From assembly GCA_964593455.1 (NCBI GenBank), contig CAZQHK010000016.1:37064-101063 (forward strand): a stretch of DNA of 64,000 bases, in the 5' to 3' direction. Position 1 is the stretch's first letter. Every line of letters starts with the position of its first letter. The notes beneath the pieces are model-generated. The model saw only the letters and a program-made list of their open reading frames with translations, made no database searches and was not told where the DNA came from. Both the position numbers and the translations under genes were made by a program. Below are positions 1 to 8,663 of this stretch, one piece after another. This stretch comes from CAZQHK01 sp964593455 (lineage in GTDB: Bacteria > Muiribacteriota > CAYSPT01).

Positions 1-473
1 AGGAAATTGATCCGGATCATGTGGCGGCGGCCATGGCTGCGTTCACACCGGTCCACGGACGCCTGGAAGTCCTTGAGGGAGCTGGCTGGATCGTAGTCAA
101 TGACTGCTATAACGCCAATCCGGCCTCCCTGGCTGCCGGGTTGAAGGCGGCTGAAAACCTGAATGGAAAACGCTTGGTAGTAGTGCTCTCGGACATGCTG
201 GAACTGGGGGAAGCCTCCGACAGCCTTCATCGGAAATGTGGTAGATTGGTAGCGGCTTCACATGCTTCGCTGCTCTTCGTGTGGGGAGATTATGCCGATT
301 CATACTGTGAGGGAGCCCTGGAGGGCGGTCTCCCGGCTGATGGTGTCGTCATGTGCATGAACAAGGACGAATTGGCACGACGAGTGAGGGAAACAGTTAC
401 CGATGGGGACGTGGTGCTGGTGAAAGCCTCACGGTCACGGTCGCTCGATATGGTTACGGAAAGGCTTCTCTAA
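1..473 (+). CDS. murF: UDP-N-acetylmuramoyl-tripeptide--D-alanyl-D-alanine ligase, C-terminal part
   Basis: MurF adds D-Ala-D-Ala to the UDP-MurNAc-tripeptide in the cytoplasm, the last soluble step of peptidoglycan precursor synthesis. Only the C-terminal ~155 residues are present. The frame is open from base 3 through the left edge, so the gene starts outside the window and the GTG at 21 is internal. Visible family features are the segment FTPVHGRLEV, the Mur-ligase motif DCYNANPASL (usually DxYNANPxS) and the DMLELGE block of the C-terminal domain. The next gene, mraY, starts 3 bases after the stop, so the two are co-transcribed. The assignment is firm from motif and neighbours; completeness of the 5' part cannot be judged. 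Confidence 0.95.
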   Translation, partial: EIDPDHVAAAMAAFTPVHGRLEVLEGAGWIVVNDCYNANPASLAAGLKAAENLNGKRLVVVLSDMLELGEASDSLHRKCGRLVAASHASLLFVWGDYADSYCEGALEGGLPADGVVMCMNKDELARRVRETVTDGDVVLVKASRSRSLDMVTERLL

Positions 474-476
474 CAG

Positions 477-1532
477 GTGTTCACCTATTTTTTCAACTCG
501 ATATCCCTGCGTACCATCTACTCTATTCTCACGGCGTTCCTGATGGTTATCGTGCTCTCCCCCCGGATGATAAGACGCATGAAAAAGCGGTCGCTCGGAC
601 AGTCTGTCAGGAATGACGGACCGGAGACGCACCTGAAAAAAGAGGGTGTACCGACCATGGGGGGCCTGGTTATCCTGATTGCCATCGTGGTGACCAGTTT
701 GCTCTGGACGAAACCCTGGGTAAGGCAGGTGTATATAAGCCTGTTCGTACTTTTATGCATGGGGTTATTAGGGTTCGTGGACGACCTGATGATGTTGCGC
801 CGCAAAAACCACACAGGCTTGTCGGCCAAAAGTAAATTATTTTGGCAGGGCCTGGTGGGTTTGGCCTGCGGGCTCTACCTGGTATCGACACCTTACCTGA
901 ACGGATTCGAGTCGTTTATCAATGTTCCCATTTTGGGAAAAGTTGACCTCGGATTTTTCTATGTGCCGTTCGTGATCTTGGTTATCATGGGCTCCTCCAA
1001 CGCGGTCAACCTTACCGACGGACTGGATGGGCTGGCCTGCGGAATCTTGAGTATCGTTGGTTTGGCCTATGCCGGGATCTCGTATATCACGAGCCATGAA
1101 GTGTTCAGCATGCATCTGAACATATTCCATATTCCCGGGGCCGGTGAATTGACCATCTTTTGCGGCGCCATCCTGGGCGCCTGCCTGGGATTTTTGTGGT
1201 ATAACTCTTATCCTGCCCAGATCTTCATGGGGGATACCGGTTCGCTTTCACTGGGGGCAGCTTTAGGGACGGTAGCAGTATTGACCAAGAGTGAAATCGT
1301 CCTGGTGGTCATCGGTGGTATCTTTGTTGTCGAGGCCTTATCGGTAATAATCCAGGTTACCTCCTTCAAGATGTGGGGCAAACGAGTGTTCAAGATGAGC
1401 CCGCTTCATCACCATTTCGAACTCAAAGGCTGGGCTGAACCCAAGGTAGTGTTCCGTTTCTGGGTCATCACCTTCGTGCTGGCGCTCCTGGGATTGAGCG
1501 TCTTTGGGATGAATACTATTTTTCGCCAGTAA
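477..1532 (+). CDS. mraY: Phospho-N-acetylmuramoyl-pentapeptide transferase
   Basis: MraY transfers phospho-MurNAc-pentapeptide to undecaprenyl phosphate at the inner face of the cytoplasmic membrane, making lipid I. The 351-residue length is typical. The sequence is polytopic with about ten hydrophobic segments. It contains the family blocks NAVNLTDGLDGLA (Asp-rich catalytic loop, about residue 170), MGDTGSLSLGA (about 258) and the HHHFE histidine motif near residue 310. Another conserved Asp pair, GFVDDLMMLR, is near residue 100. The start is GTG, 3 bases after murF, giving MFTYFFNS. It is in the usual place after murF. Nothing is missing. Confidence 0.97.
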   Translation: MFTYFFNSISLRTIYSILTAFLMVIVLSPRMIRRMKKRSLGQSVRNDGPETHLKKEGVPTMGGLVILIAIVVTSLLWTKPWVRQVYISLFVLLCMGLLGFVDDLMMLRRKNHTGLSAKSKLFWQGLVGLACGLYLVSTPYLNGFESFINVPILGKVDLGFFYVPFVILVIMGSSNAVNLTDGLDGLACGILSIVGLAYAGISYITSHEVFSMHLNIFHIPGAGELTIFCGAILGACLGFLWYNSYPAQIFMGDTGSLSLGAALGTVAVLTKSEIVLVVIGGIFVVEALSVIIQVTSFKMWGKRVFKMSPLHHHFELKGWAEPKVVFRFWVITFVLALLGLSVFGMNTIFRQ

Positions 1533-1613
1533 TGGAGTATACTGGTCCCTGAGCGTAATTGGTGGATTGCTCGGGTAATCCACGGATAAAATGTGAAGCG
1601 GAAGATCAGGCGG

Positions 1614-2516
1614 ATGGAACCGACGGCGGATTTCTCCTTTGTAATGAAAGTTCAGTTTCGGGAACGGGACTTGAACCTGGTCGGATTCTATGTTGTTCTT
1701 GCCTCAGTGGAAAAAGCGGCGGTATATAAATGTGCAGCCGTGGTTAACTTCTTTTCAGAAAGTTTTACCCAGAAATTCAGCCTCACCTCTTCCTGGGTAC
1801 GGTTCCTTGATCTGGTGGCTGATGAGTATTCCGATCTGGGCACGCGCGACTTGAAAGAATACTCGGAGAGTATCCGGGATTTGTACCAGGAGTATCTTCC
1901 CGAACGTATGGCCAGGATGTTGAAAATCGTCTTAGATATTACCGATCAGAATGTCCAGAAAGTAATGATGGACGAATTGATCAAGGAAGATCTCCATTCT
2001 GTTTTACCGGGAGGAAACATTGCAGTAGAGTGCACCTGGGAGACCCTGGGGCAGGAAGAAAAAAAAGAGAAGAAAAAACAAAAAGAGCCGTCTCGCCAGG
2101 AAGTGCCGTCACCGAGTGATAGCGGAGCCATGGAACCGATGAGGACCATTACTACCCTTTCCGTGGAGCCGGAGATAGACCCGGTAAACGGCGTGCCGGC
2201 CTGGCAACTCAAAGTCGGAGACGAAATCGACATTATTGTCAACCGCTGCCGCAATTTGCGGGGAAATGGCAAAATTCTGTCAATGTTCTCGCCCCGGCCG
2301 GGATCGGACAACCTGGTTATCACTATGGAACTGTCTACCGATCTTCGAGGACAAATGATGGTTAACCGGGGAATGATGCTCAAATCCGGGAAAGTCAAGG
2401 CCACTCTGTTCCAGGGCAGATTGACATCCGAATTGTTCTTCTATTTAATCCTCGCCTTCTCCGCCCTGATTTTCGTGTTATTCATCATCGCCCTCGGCCT
2501 GATCATGACCGGCTAG
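1614..2516 (+). CDS. Unknown tail-anchored protein in the dcw cluster (paralogue of 52701-53894)
   Basis: I do not recognise this family. The 300-residue protein has an N-terminal globular domain (about residues 1-145, with YKCAAVVNFFSESF and a helical second half), a charged Lys/Glu linker (about 150-180), a C-terminal beta-rich domain (about 190-275, starting near DPVNGVPAWQLKVGDEI), and one hydrophobic segment at the very end (about 275-300). That suggests a tail anchor with the bulk in the cytoplasm. The same layout and alignable blocks occur in the protein at 52701-53894. A GTG at 1593 is also possible. I chose ATG 1614 because it gives a first block (MEPTADFSFVMK) of exactly the same length as the paralogue's (MSSNDSFMFIIK). 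It sits between mraY and murD, which suggests a link to envelope growth or division, but no function can be read from the sequence. Confidence 0.75.
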   Translation: MEPTADFSFVMKVQFRERDLNLVGFYVVLASVEKAAVYKCAAVVNFFSESFTQKFSLTSSWVRFLDLVADEYSDLGTRDLKEYSESIRDLYQEYLPERMARMLKIVLDITDQNVQKVMMDELIKEDLHSVLPGGNIAVECTWETLGQEEKKEKKKQKEPSRQEVPSPSDSGAMEPMRTITTLSVEPEIDPVNGVPAWQLKVGDEIDIIVNRCRNLRGNGKILSMFSPRPGSDNLVITMELSTDLRGQMMVNRGMMLKSGKVKATLFQGRLTSELFFYLILAFSALIFVLFIIALGLIMTG

Positions 2517-2762
2517 TCCGCCAAGTCATTCGCCGGTTTAACCGGCGAATCCACTGTGACTGGCAACACTGTCAATCTATCAAGCAAGCAGGAAATTTTA
2601 CCCGGGCGGAGGCTTGTCCTTTCCTCCAAACGTATGGGCAAACATTGAGATGTAGCGGAAACCGGGTGGTACCACCCTCAAGCAAGACGTGTGGAAAGTG
2701 AAATCGGATGACTTAACCGTGTTCACATACGATATCTACACATCCGTGATACAATATTCCAG
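2517..2762 (+). other. Structured 246-bp gap before murD with a T-box-like palindrome
   Basis: No coding frame is supported here. The stretch contains a perfect 11-bp inverted repeat at 2528-2550 (ATTCGCCGGTT and its complement) without a T-run. It also has a GGAGG/CCTCC pair around 2609-2633 and a perfect 14-bp palindrome at 2664-2677 (GGGTGGTACCACCC). The last resembles the core of the T-box antiterminator (GGGTGGTACCRCG), but no terminator T-run follows and a promoter lies downstream of it. The region may be a structured leader or simply the end of the upstream transcript. Confidence 0.4.
2747..2755 (+). promoter_or_regulatory. Extended -10 promoter for murD
   Basis: TGATACAAT matches an extended -10 (TGN plus TACAAT). 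No good -35 is seen 16-18 bp upstream. Transcription would start near 2762, at the GTG at 2763, so a transcript from this site would have no leader or a very short one. Confidence 0.5.
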
Positions 2763-4253
2763 GTGGATGAAGATGTAATTATGGATACAGATATTAAGCG
2801 CGTATTGAGAGACAATATGAAAACAGAAACCGAACGCTTCGACCTCTCGGGGCGGACCGTGGCGGTAGTGGGTTTGGGGAAAAGCGGCCAGGCAGCGCTC
2901 AGTGTCCTGCTTCAAGGAAAAGCCGGGAACTCATGCCGGGTCATCGTCAGCGAATCCCGATCTGATGGAGTTCTGGAATCGCTTCCTGGAGAGCTTCGCC
3001 GGGGAGTGGCTGCCATTCAGACCGGGGGACACACCGGGGAGTTTCTAGGACAGGCTGATTTCATTATTCTAAGTCCCGGTGTCCCTATCACCGCCCCGGC
3101 CGTGGTCTCGGCAAAAAAAAGTGGTGTCCCTGTTGTTTCTGAAATGGAGTTTGGATACCGGTTGATCGGCTGCCCCGTGGTGGCTATAACGGGGACCAAC
3201 GGAAAGACTACTACCACCAATCTGACCGGCGAAATGTTTTCACGGGCCGGCTACAAGGTGGAAGTGGCCGGCAATATCGGGCGGCCGCTCAGTGATGTCG
3301 TCGCCGCCGGTGAGCAGCCGGACCTGGTGGTCCTGGAGGTGTCCAGTTTTCAACTGGAGGCGGTCCGGCAGTTTAAGGCGAACGGGGCGTTAATTCTCAA
3401 TGTAACCCCGGATCATCTTAACCGTCACGGTACTTTCGAGACTTACGCGGATGTCAAGTTTAGGGTGTTCGACCGGCAAAGACCAGACGACGTGGCGGTT
3501 CTAAACCTGGATGACCCGGTTAGCAGAGACTATATCCTGGCGTGTGAAAAATTAGAAAAACCAAATGGTGATGGAACTGTCCTCCTGTTCAGCCGATACC
3601 GGCCCGTTACCGCCGGTGTCTCTGTCGCCGCGGGGAAAATTTTGTTCAGACCCCATGGACCGGGAAGAGAATCTGTTGAAGTGGCCGGCCTCGATGATGT
3701 CAGGCTCCGGGGGGAACATAACCTGGAGAACGTGCTGGGAGCGGTGGCGCTCGGGTGCGGATTGGGGCTTTCGCCGGAACCCATCAGAAAAGCTATCAGG
3801 ACTTTCGAAGGAGTTGTTCACCGGCTGGAGAGCGTGGCCATGGTGGGGCAGGTGGAGTTCATCAACGATTCCAAAGCCACTAACGTGGCTTCCACGAGAT
3901 GTGCCGTAAAAGCTCTGGATAAACCGTTCATTATTATCCTTGGCGGTTACGACAAAAATGCTGATTTCACTGAACTGGCGGGGGATATCGCCGATCTGGG
4001 CATCCGGACGGTGCTCATGGGAGATACCCGTTTTAAGATAGCGACGGCCTTGAAAAAAACTGGACACAATCGGATGTGGAAAGTGCCCGATCTTGACGCG
4101 GCGGTGGAGAAAGCATGGGAAATTGCCGATAATGAAGATTGTATATTGTTATCCCCGGGGTGTGCCTCATTTGATCAGTTCTCAAACTTCGAAGAGCGAG
4201 GAAACCGGTTCAAAAAATTGGTCATGGAGCTGAAAGATCGGTTTTCCCGATAA
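2763..4253 (+). CDS. murD: UDP-N-acetylmuramoylalanine--D-glutamate ligase
   Basis: MurD adds D-Glu to UDP-MurNAc-L-Ala in the cytoplasm. The protein shows the N-terminal nucleotide-binding block VAVVGLGKSG, the ATP P-loop GTNGKTTTTN (about residue 142), the Mur-ligase segment LNVTPDHLNRHGTFETY, and the C-terminal blocks NDSKATN and LSPGCASFDQFSNFEERG. At 496 residues it is slightly long. The excess is at the N terminus, where ATG 2781 or ATG 2817 could also be the start and no candidate has a strong ribosome site. The extended -10 just upstream would fit a leaderless GTG at 2763. ftsW follows after 15 bases. Function is certain; the exact start is not. Confidence 0.95.
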   Translation: MDEDVIMDTDIKRVLRDNMKTETERFDLSGRTVAVVGLGKSGQAALSVLLQGKAGNSCRVIVSESRSDGVLESLPGELRRGVAAIQTGGHTGEFLGQADFIILSPGVPITAPAVVSAKKSGVPVVSEMEFGYRLIGCPVVAITGTNGKTTTTNLTGEMFSRAGYKVEVAGNIGRPLSDVVAAGEQPDLVVLEVSSFQLEAVRQFKANGALILNVTPDHLNRHGTFETYADVKFRVFDRQRPDDVAVLNLDDPVSRDYILACEKLEKPNGDGTVLLFSRYRPVTAGVSVAAGKILFRPHGPGRESVEVAGLDDVRLRGEHNLENVLGAVALGCGLGLSPEPIRKAIRTFEGVVHRLESVAMVGQVEFINDSKATNVASTRCAVKALDKPFIIILGGYDKNADFTELAGDIADLGIRTVLMGDTRFKIATALKKTGHNRMWKVPDLDAAVEKAWEIADNEDCILLSPGCASFDQFSNFEERGNRFKKLVMELKDRFSR

Positions 4254-4268
4254 CGGGCTGGATAGGTA

Positions 4269-5486
4269 ATGGATGCTGCCGTCGAGACACTGAATATTAG
4301 AGCGTCTATACACAAGTTGGGCGCTTTCCTGCAGCGCAAGATAGAAGGAAGGTCTACGCAGGCCTTTGATATCCTGCTCTTCGGTACCGTTGTCACGCTT
4401 ACGGCGGTGGGCCTCATCATGGTGTACTCGTCCGGTTTCGTAACCGCCCTGAAAGATTTCAACAACAGTTTGTTCTTCTTCCAAAAACAATTTATTTCTT
4501 GCATGGTCGGTATAGTCTTCCTGCTTTTTTTCATGAACTTCGATTACCGGAACTTAAAAATCCTGGCCGTACCGATTCTGGTCTTAAGCTACGTTTTGCT
4601 CTTCATCGTGTTGATCCCCGGTCTTGGTCGGAGCAACTATGGTGCGCAACGGTGGCTGGTAGTGGGGTCTCTTAGTTTCCAACCGTCTGAATATGCTAAG
4701 CTGGCCGTAATTATTTTCATGGCTTCGTTTTTGTCCAACAAATCGCGCGATCCACGGTCGTTCAGGAAGTTTGTTATGCCTGGTCTGGTCATTACCGCTA
4801 CCATGGCTGCCCTGATCATGGCCCAGCCTGATTTGAGCACGGCGGTTTCCGTATCCGTCCTGGTGTTCGTGCTGCTCTTCCTGGCCCGGGCCCAGATCCG
4901 GCACCTGTTGATCACCGGCGGGGTCGGGATGGTGTCGGTATTCATACTCATCATCACTGAAGGATATCGGTTGCGGCGGTTCTTGGCGTTTCTCGATCCC
5001 TGGAAAGACATGCGGAAAGACGGCTACCATATTATCCAATCGCTGCTGGCGATTTCCGGCGGTGGCCTGTCCGGCGTGGGTCTGGGCAAGAGCATTCAGA
5101 AGTTTCTCTACCTGCCAAAACAATACAACGATTTTATTTTCGCGATTATAACGGAAGAACTTGGTATCTTGGGAGCATTGTGTATCATCGCGTTGTTCGT
5201 CTTATTTCTCTGGCGGGGCTTGAAAACAGCCATGGACGCACCGGACCGTTTTGGCGGGTTATTGGCCGGTGGGTTGGTGGCTATGGTGGTTATCCAGGCG
5301 ATTCTTAATATCGGTGTCGTGCTCAGTTTCTTTCCCACCACCGGCCTTCCACTTCCGTTTATTAGTTTTGGCGGATCGTCTCTCGTAATCAATCTCTGCG
5401 CGGCCGGAATCCTGCTCAATATCTCCCGGCGCCGGATAACCAAGCAGAGAAAACTAAAAAAGCGGCGTATCAGTCCGGCGGCATAA
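4269..5486 (+). CDS. ftsW: Peptidoglycan glycosyltransferase of the SEDS family (FtsW)
   Basis: FtsW polymerises lipid II into glycan strands at the division septum, working with a class B penicillin-binding protein. The 405-residue protein has an N-terminal cytoplasmic stretch of about 35 residues and about ten membrane segments. The SEDS blocks are present: MVYSSGF, QRWLVVGSLSFQPSEYAKLA, AQPDLSTA, FAIITEELG and the C-terminal GLPLPFISFGGSSL. Its position between murD and murG is the classical one for FtsW, which argues for FtsW over RodA. The C terminus is Lys/Arg-rich. No partner PBP gene lies in the window. Confidence 0.95.
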   Translation: MDAAVETLNIRASIHKLGAFLQRKIEGRSTQAFDILLFGTVVTLTAVGLIMVYSSGFVTALKDFNNSLFFFQKQFISCMVGIVFLLFFMNFDYRNLKILAVPILVLSYVLLFIVLIPGLGRSNYGAQRWLVVGSLSFQPSEYAKLAVIIFMASFLSNKSRDPRSFRKFVMPGLVITATMAALIMAQPDLSTAVSVSVLVFVLLFLARAQIRHLLITGGVGMVSVFILIITEGYRLRRFLAFLDPWKDMRKDGYHIIQSLLAISGGGLSGVGLGKSIQKFLYLPKQYNDFIFAIITEELGILGALCIIALFVLFLWRGLKTAMDAPDRFGGLLAGGLVAMVVIQAILNIGVVLSFFPTTGLPLPFISFGGSSLVINLCAAGILLNISRRRITKQRKLKKRRISPAA

Positions 5487-5515
5487 TTTTTGTCATTATT
5501 GCTGGGGCGTAAAAA

Positions 5516-6694
5516 ATGAAAACACACAAGGCAAATCGGGTTATCCTTTTTGCGGGTGGAGGGACCGCTGGGCATGTAGTCCCGGCATTGGCGGTGGCTG
5601 AAGTTATCAGGAAGACCGGTGCCGCCCGGGCCTGTTTCTGCGGAAGCACCTCCGGTTTCGAACAAGAACTTGTTGCTTCCGCCGGATTTCCGTTTGTTTC
5701 CATTCCCACCGCGCCATATTTGCGACGCTTCGACCGGTCCCTGGCAAAATCAGCGCTCCTTAACTCCTTTGGTTTGGCAAAAGCCTGTATGCTCATTCAC
5801 CGCCTCCGGCCTGCAGTCGTGGTGGGCATGGGAGGATATGTCAGCGTCCCGGTGGGAATCGCTGCCGTTTTGAACCGATGTCCGCTTATCCTGCACGAAC
5901 AGAACTCAATTCCCGGCCTGGGAAACCGCCTCCTGTCACCGCTGGCTGAGCTTGTGTGCGTGTCGTTTCCTTCCACGGTACAGTGTTTTCCACAGGCGGT
6001 CTGGACGGGGAATCCGGTGAGATTCGCTCACGAACAGGCAACCTCGACCGGTAAAAGGAAAAAATCGAAAACGCTACTATGTTTCGGAGGTAGCCAGGGC
6101 GCCGGCTATATCAACACCTTGCTACTCGATTCGCTTACACACCTGATGACTGCCGGAATTACGCTTAAATGGGCCGCTGGACGGACCGATTTCTCCAGAG
6201 TAAACAAAGTACTTAACGGCCTGTTTGCGGCAAACCCGTCCTGGAAAAAGCGGATTGATCTCAATGAATACATAACTGATATGGAAACGGCTATGATGGC
6301 GGCCGATCTGGTGGTAGCCAGGGCCGGAGCCACCACCATTGCCGAGTTGACGGTACTGGGAAAACCGGCTCTGCTTATACCGTTTCCCCATGCCACCGAT
6401 AATCATCAGGTCGTGAACGCCAGGCAGTTGGAGCGCTCCGGCGGCTGCCGGGTGATCGAGCAACGCGAGCTCGGATTTCCCGGGGCTTCAGCCGTTGAAC
6501 TGTTTGTTACACAACTCCAGGATTTACTCGATAACCGTGACGAGCTTGATGAAATGGAACGGTGTTCCGGTAATTTTGGAAAAAAGGGTGCTGCATATTC
6601 CGTTTTTCGTATTATAATGCAACACATATCGAAAATCTCCGGCAGTGCCCCTATTTCCGGGGCAATGGAAGATCCATGGGGGAAGACAGGATGA
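5516..6694 (+). CDS. murG: UDP-GlcNAc:lipid I N-acetylglucosaminyltransferase
   Basis: MurG adds GlcNAc to lipid I at the inner membrane face, making lipid II. The GT28 N-terminal glycine loop GGGTAGHVVPALAVAE is near residue 15. HEQNSIPGLGNRLLS follows near residue 125. The C-terminal donor site has CFGGSQGAGYIN and the block ARAGATTIAELTVLGKPAL, then PFPHATDNHQVVNA. At 392 residues it is slightly longer than many MurG proteins because of a C-terminal tail. The stop overlaps the ddl start in an ATGA, so the two are translationally coupled. murC and murB, often found next, are absent here. Confidence 0.96.
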   Translation: MKTHKANRVILFAGGGTAGHVVPALAVAEVIRKTGAARACFCGSTSGFEQELVASAGFPFVSIPTAPYLRRFDRSLAKSALLNSFGLAKACMLIHRLRPAVVVGMGGYVSVPVGIAAVLNRCPLILHEQNSIPGLGNRLLSPLAELVCVSFPSTVQCFPQAVWTGNPVRFAHEQATSTGKRKKSKTLLCFGGSQGAGYINTLLLDSLTHLMTAGITLKWAAGRTDFSRVNKVLNGLFAANPSWKKRIDLNEYITDMETAMMAADLVVARAGATTIAELTVLGKPALLIPFPHATDNHQVVNARQLERSGGCRVIEQRELGFPGASAVELFVTQLQDLLDNRDELDEMERCSGNFGKKGAAYSVFRIIMQHISKISGSAPISGAMEDPWGKTG

Positions 6695-7665
6695 AACCTC
6701 ACATCGTCGCACAACCGAACAGAACAAAAAAAGATCTTTGTGAAGCCCGTATCGGAGTGCTCATGGGGGGGCTATCCGCTGAACGGGAGGTTTCTTTTAA
6801 ATCGGGACGAGCAGTGCTGGCCGCTCTCAAGCGGCTCGGATATCAGGCCCTGGAGGTGGACGTTAATGATAGCTTCATGACCCGTCTCTCCTCGCTTCAA
6901 CTGGACGCCGCTTTCGTGGTCTTGCACGGTCGCGGCGGTGAAGACGGTGTCGTACAGGGGACGCTTGAACTGGCCGGTATCCCCTATACAGGATCGGGGG
7001 TACTGTCCAGTGCTCTCGGAATTGACAAAGTCATGACAAAGATTCTCCTCGATGCCGCTTCACTTCCCACCCCATCGTGGGTGGCGGTAAATAGTCGCAC
7101 CGAAAATCCCATTGAGCTGGTTCTGGATAATATAGCGCTTCCGGCGGTAGTAAAACCGTCACGGGAAGGTTCGACAATCGGGCTTTCCCTGGTATTCAAG
7201 AAAGAGGATCTGGCCGACGCGTTGGCGAATGCTCATCACTACGACCAGGAAGTAGTGGTGGAGTCTTTCATAGATGGTTCCGAGATAACCGTCGGCGTCC
7301 TCGGCAACAGCCCGCCCGAGACGCTCCCCATCATTGAAATCAAGCCAAAAGGGGGGCATTATAATTTCGAGGCAAAATATACCAAGGGCATGACCGAGTT
7401 TATCATCCCGGCATGTGTAACGCCGCCTACGGCCGCACTGGCTTCCGACTTGGCCGCCGAAGTGTTCTCCATTATCAAGTGCCGGGGTATGGCCAGGGTA
7501 GATATGATCGTCGACCGGAAAGACCAGGTTTGGATACTGGAGATTAACACCATACCCGGCATGACGGAAACCAGCCTTCTGCCTATGGCCGCTGCTTACG
7601 TTGGGATCACTTTTGACAAGCTCGTAGACCGAATTCTCAAAGAAGCCTGGCACAGGGAAATGTAG
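6691..7665 (+). CDS. ddl: D-alanine--D-alanine ligase
   Basis: Ddl joins two D-Ala residues using ATP, supplying the dipeptide used by MurF. It is an ATP-grasp enzyme. Visible blocks are VLMGGLSAEREVSFKSG (N-terminal D-Ala site), HGRGGEDGVVQGTLEL, PYTGSGVLSSALGIDK, VVKPSREGSTIGLSLV (ATP-binding loop) and the Mg-binding EINTIPGMTETSLLPM near the C terminus. ATG 6691 is preferred because it forms an ATGA overlap with murG and has a GGGGAAGA-type ribosome site. An in-frame ATG at 6676 would add five residues. Length about 324 is normal. Confidence 0.96.
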   Translation: MKPHIVAQPNRTKKDLCEARIGVLMGGLSAEREVSFKSGRAVLAALKRLGYQALEVDVNDSFMTRLSSLQLDAAFVVLHGRGGEDGVVQGTLELAGIPYTGSGVLSSALGIDKVMTKILLDAASLPTPSWVAVNSRTENPIELVLDNIALPAVVKPSREGSTIGLSLVFKKEDLADALANAHHYDQEVVVESFIDGSEITVGVLGNSPPETLPIIEIKPKGGHYNFEAKYTKGMTEFIIPACVTPPTAALASDLAAEVFSIIKCRGMARVDMIVDRKDQVWILEINTIPGMTETSLLPMAAAYVGITFDKLVDRILKEAWHREM

Positions 7666-7675
7666 GCGAGATCTG

Positions 7676-7704
7676 TTGTTATATATACAATCCGGTGATA
7701 TAAT
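7676..7704 (+). promoter_or_regulatory. Internal promoter in front of ftsQAZ
   Basis: TTGTTA (7676-7681), a 17-bp spacer, and TATAAT (7699-7704) preceded by TGA, making it also an extended -10. This is the best sigma-70-type promoter I see in the window. Its -35 element includes the TTG used as the apparent ftsQ start. It would drive ftsQ-ftsA-ftsZ apart from the upstream mur genes. Confidence 0.65.
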
Positions 7705-8650
7705 TAGCGGCGCTAAACGGAAAAAGCGCAAAAGCCTTATCTGGCAAGGGAAACGGGCTTCTTCGAAAAAAAGAACAGTCTCTCTTTCCGAGGTACGCAG
7801 CCGCAACAAAAAACGATTTGGTAAATCGTTTGGAAGACAAAAGGCAGGGCCGGAAAAAGATAGCTTCCGTTCCGGTGTCAACCGCCGCTTGCGGCGTCTG
7901 CGCCGGTTGGTAAGTCCAACCCGTCTAGCGGTCAGATTGGCGCTTATCGTGTTGTTGGTAACGGTGTTTGTGCTCGAACTGCGGGTGCTGGTGTTTGACA
8001 TGCCGCTGTTCAGAATAGAGCAGATCGAAGTGGATTCGCCGGAAGGAATTCAGGTCCGCGATATATTGCGTATTGCCGGTATCAGGAAAAACCAGAGTTC
8101 ATTAAAATTCGAGCCGGAAATAGTAGCCAGGAAAATTGAGATGCTTCCACAAGTAAAGCAGGTGAATGTTTTCCAAAACAGTATGGATAAAGTTGTCATC
8201 GAGGTCAAAGAGCGGGTTCCGGTTGCCTTCGTGTTGAATAACAATGGGCAGATATTCGAAGTTGATGAAGAAGGGTACATATTGGGTGAGCGGAACAAAA
8301 AGACGCCGTCCACCTTGCCGTTTATCACCGGCGCAAGTACGGAAGTGTTGGAAAGCGGAAAGTGCCTGGAGGATTCGTCGATCACGGAGGTTCTCGGCTG
8401 GTTGCCGCCGCTGGCCGATTTTTTCAATCGTAAAGTGTCGGAGATTAATGTCAGTGACAGTCAGGCCAAATATATTTACACGGTTGACGGCATTAAGATA
8501 TACCTGAACAATGTGGAGGAACTTCGTTCCCAACTGCCGTTTATACTCAGGGTGCTTGGCGAATTGAAAACCAAGTACACTGGAGTCGAGTACATGGATT
8601 TACGGTATAAGTGCGGCCTGGTGATAAAACCCGAGCGAGGGCTGCTCTAG
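7676..8650 (+). CDS. ftsQ: Cell division protein FtsQ/DivIB
   Basis: FtsQ is a bitopic division protein that links early and late divisome parts in the envelope. The 324-residue protein has a long, very basic N-terminal cytoplasmic part (residues 1-85), one membrane segment (about 86-107, RLALIVLLVTVFVLELRVLVF region) and a POTRA-type domain beginning FRIEQIEVDSPEGIQ (about 112-180). A beta domain with RVPVAFVLNNNGQIFEVDEEG follows. The start is TTG 7676 with GGCGAG upstream. The same TTG is the -35 of a strong promoter, so transcripts from that promoter would lack this start. No other early in-frame start is evident before about 7886. Position between ddl and ftsA supports the call. Confidence 0.88.
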   Translation: MLYIQSGDIISGAKRKKRKSLIWQGKRASSKKRTVSLSEVRSRNKKRFGKSFGRQKAGPEKDSFRSGVNRRLRRLRRLVSPTRLAVRLALIVLLVTVFVLELRVLVFDMPLFRIEQIEVDSPEGIQVRDILRIAGIRKNQSSLKFEPEIVARKIEMLPQVKQVNVFQNSMDKVVIEVKERVPVAFVLNNNGQIFEVDEEGYILGERNKKTPSTLPFITGASTEVLESGKCLEDSSITEVLGWLPPLADFFNRKVSEINVSDSQAKYIYTVDGIKIYLNNVEELRSQLPFILRVLGELKTKYTGVEYMDLRYKCGLVIKPERGLL

Positions 8651-8663
8651 GAGGTGCGTTCCA

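Noticed and set aside
2528..2550. Terminator after the unknown gene in the dcw cluster
   Set aside because: The stem is perfect but has no T-run on either strand.
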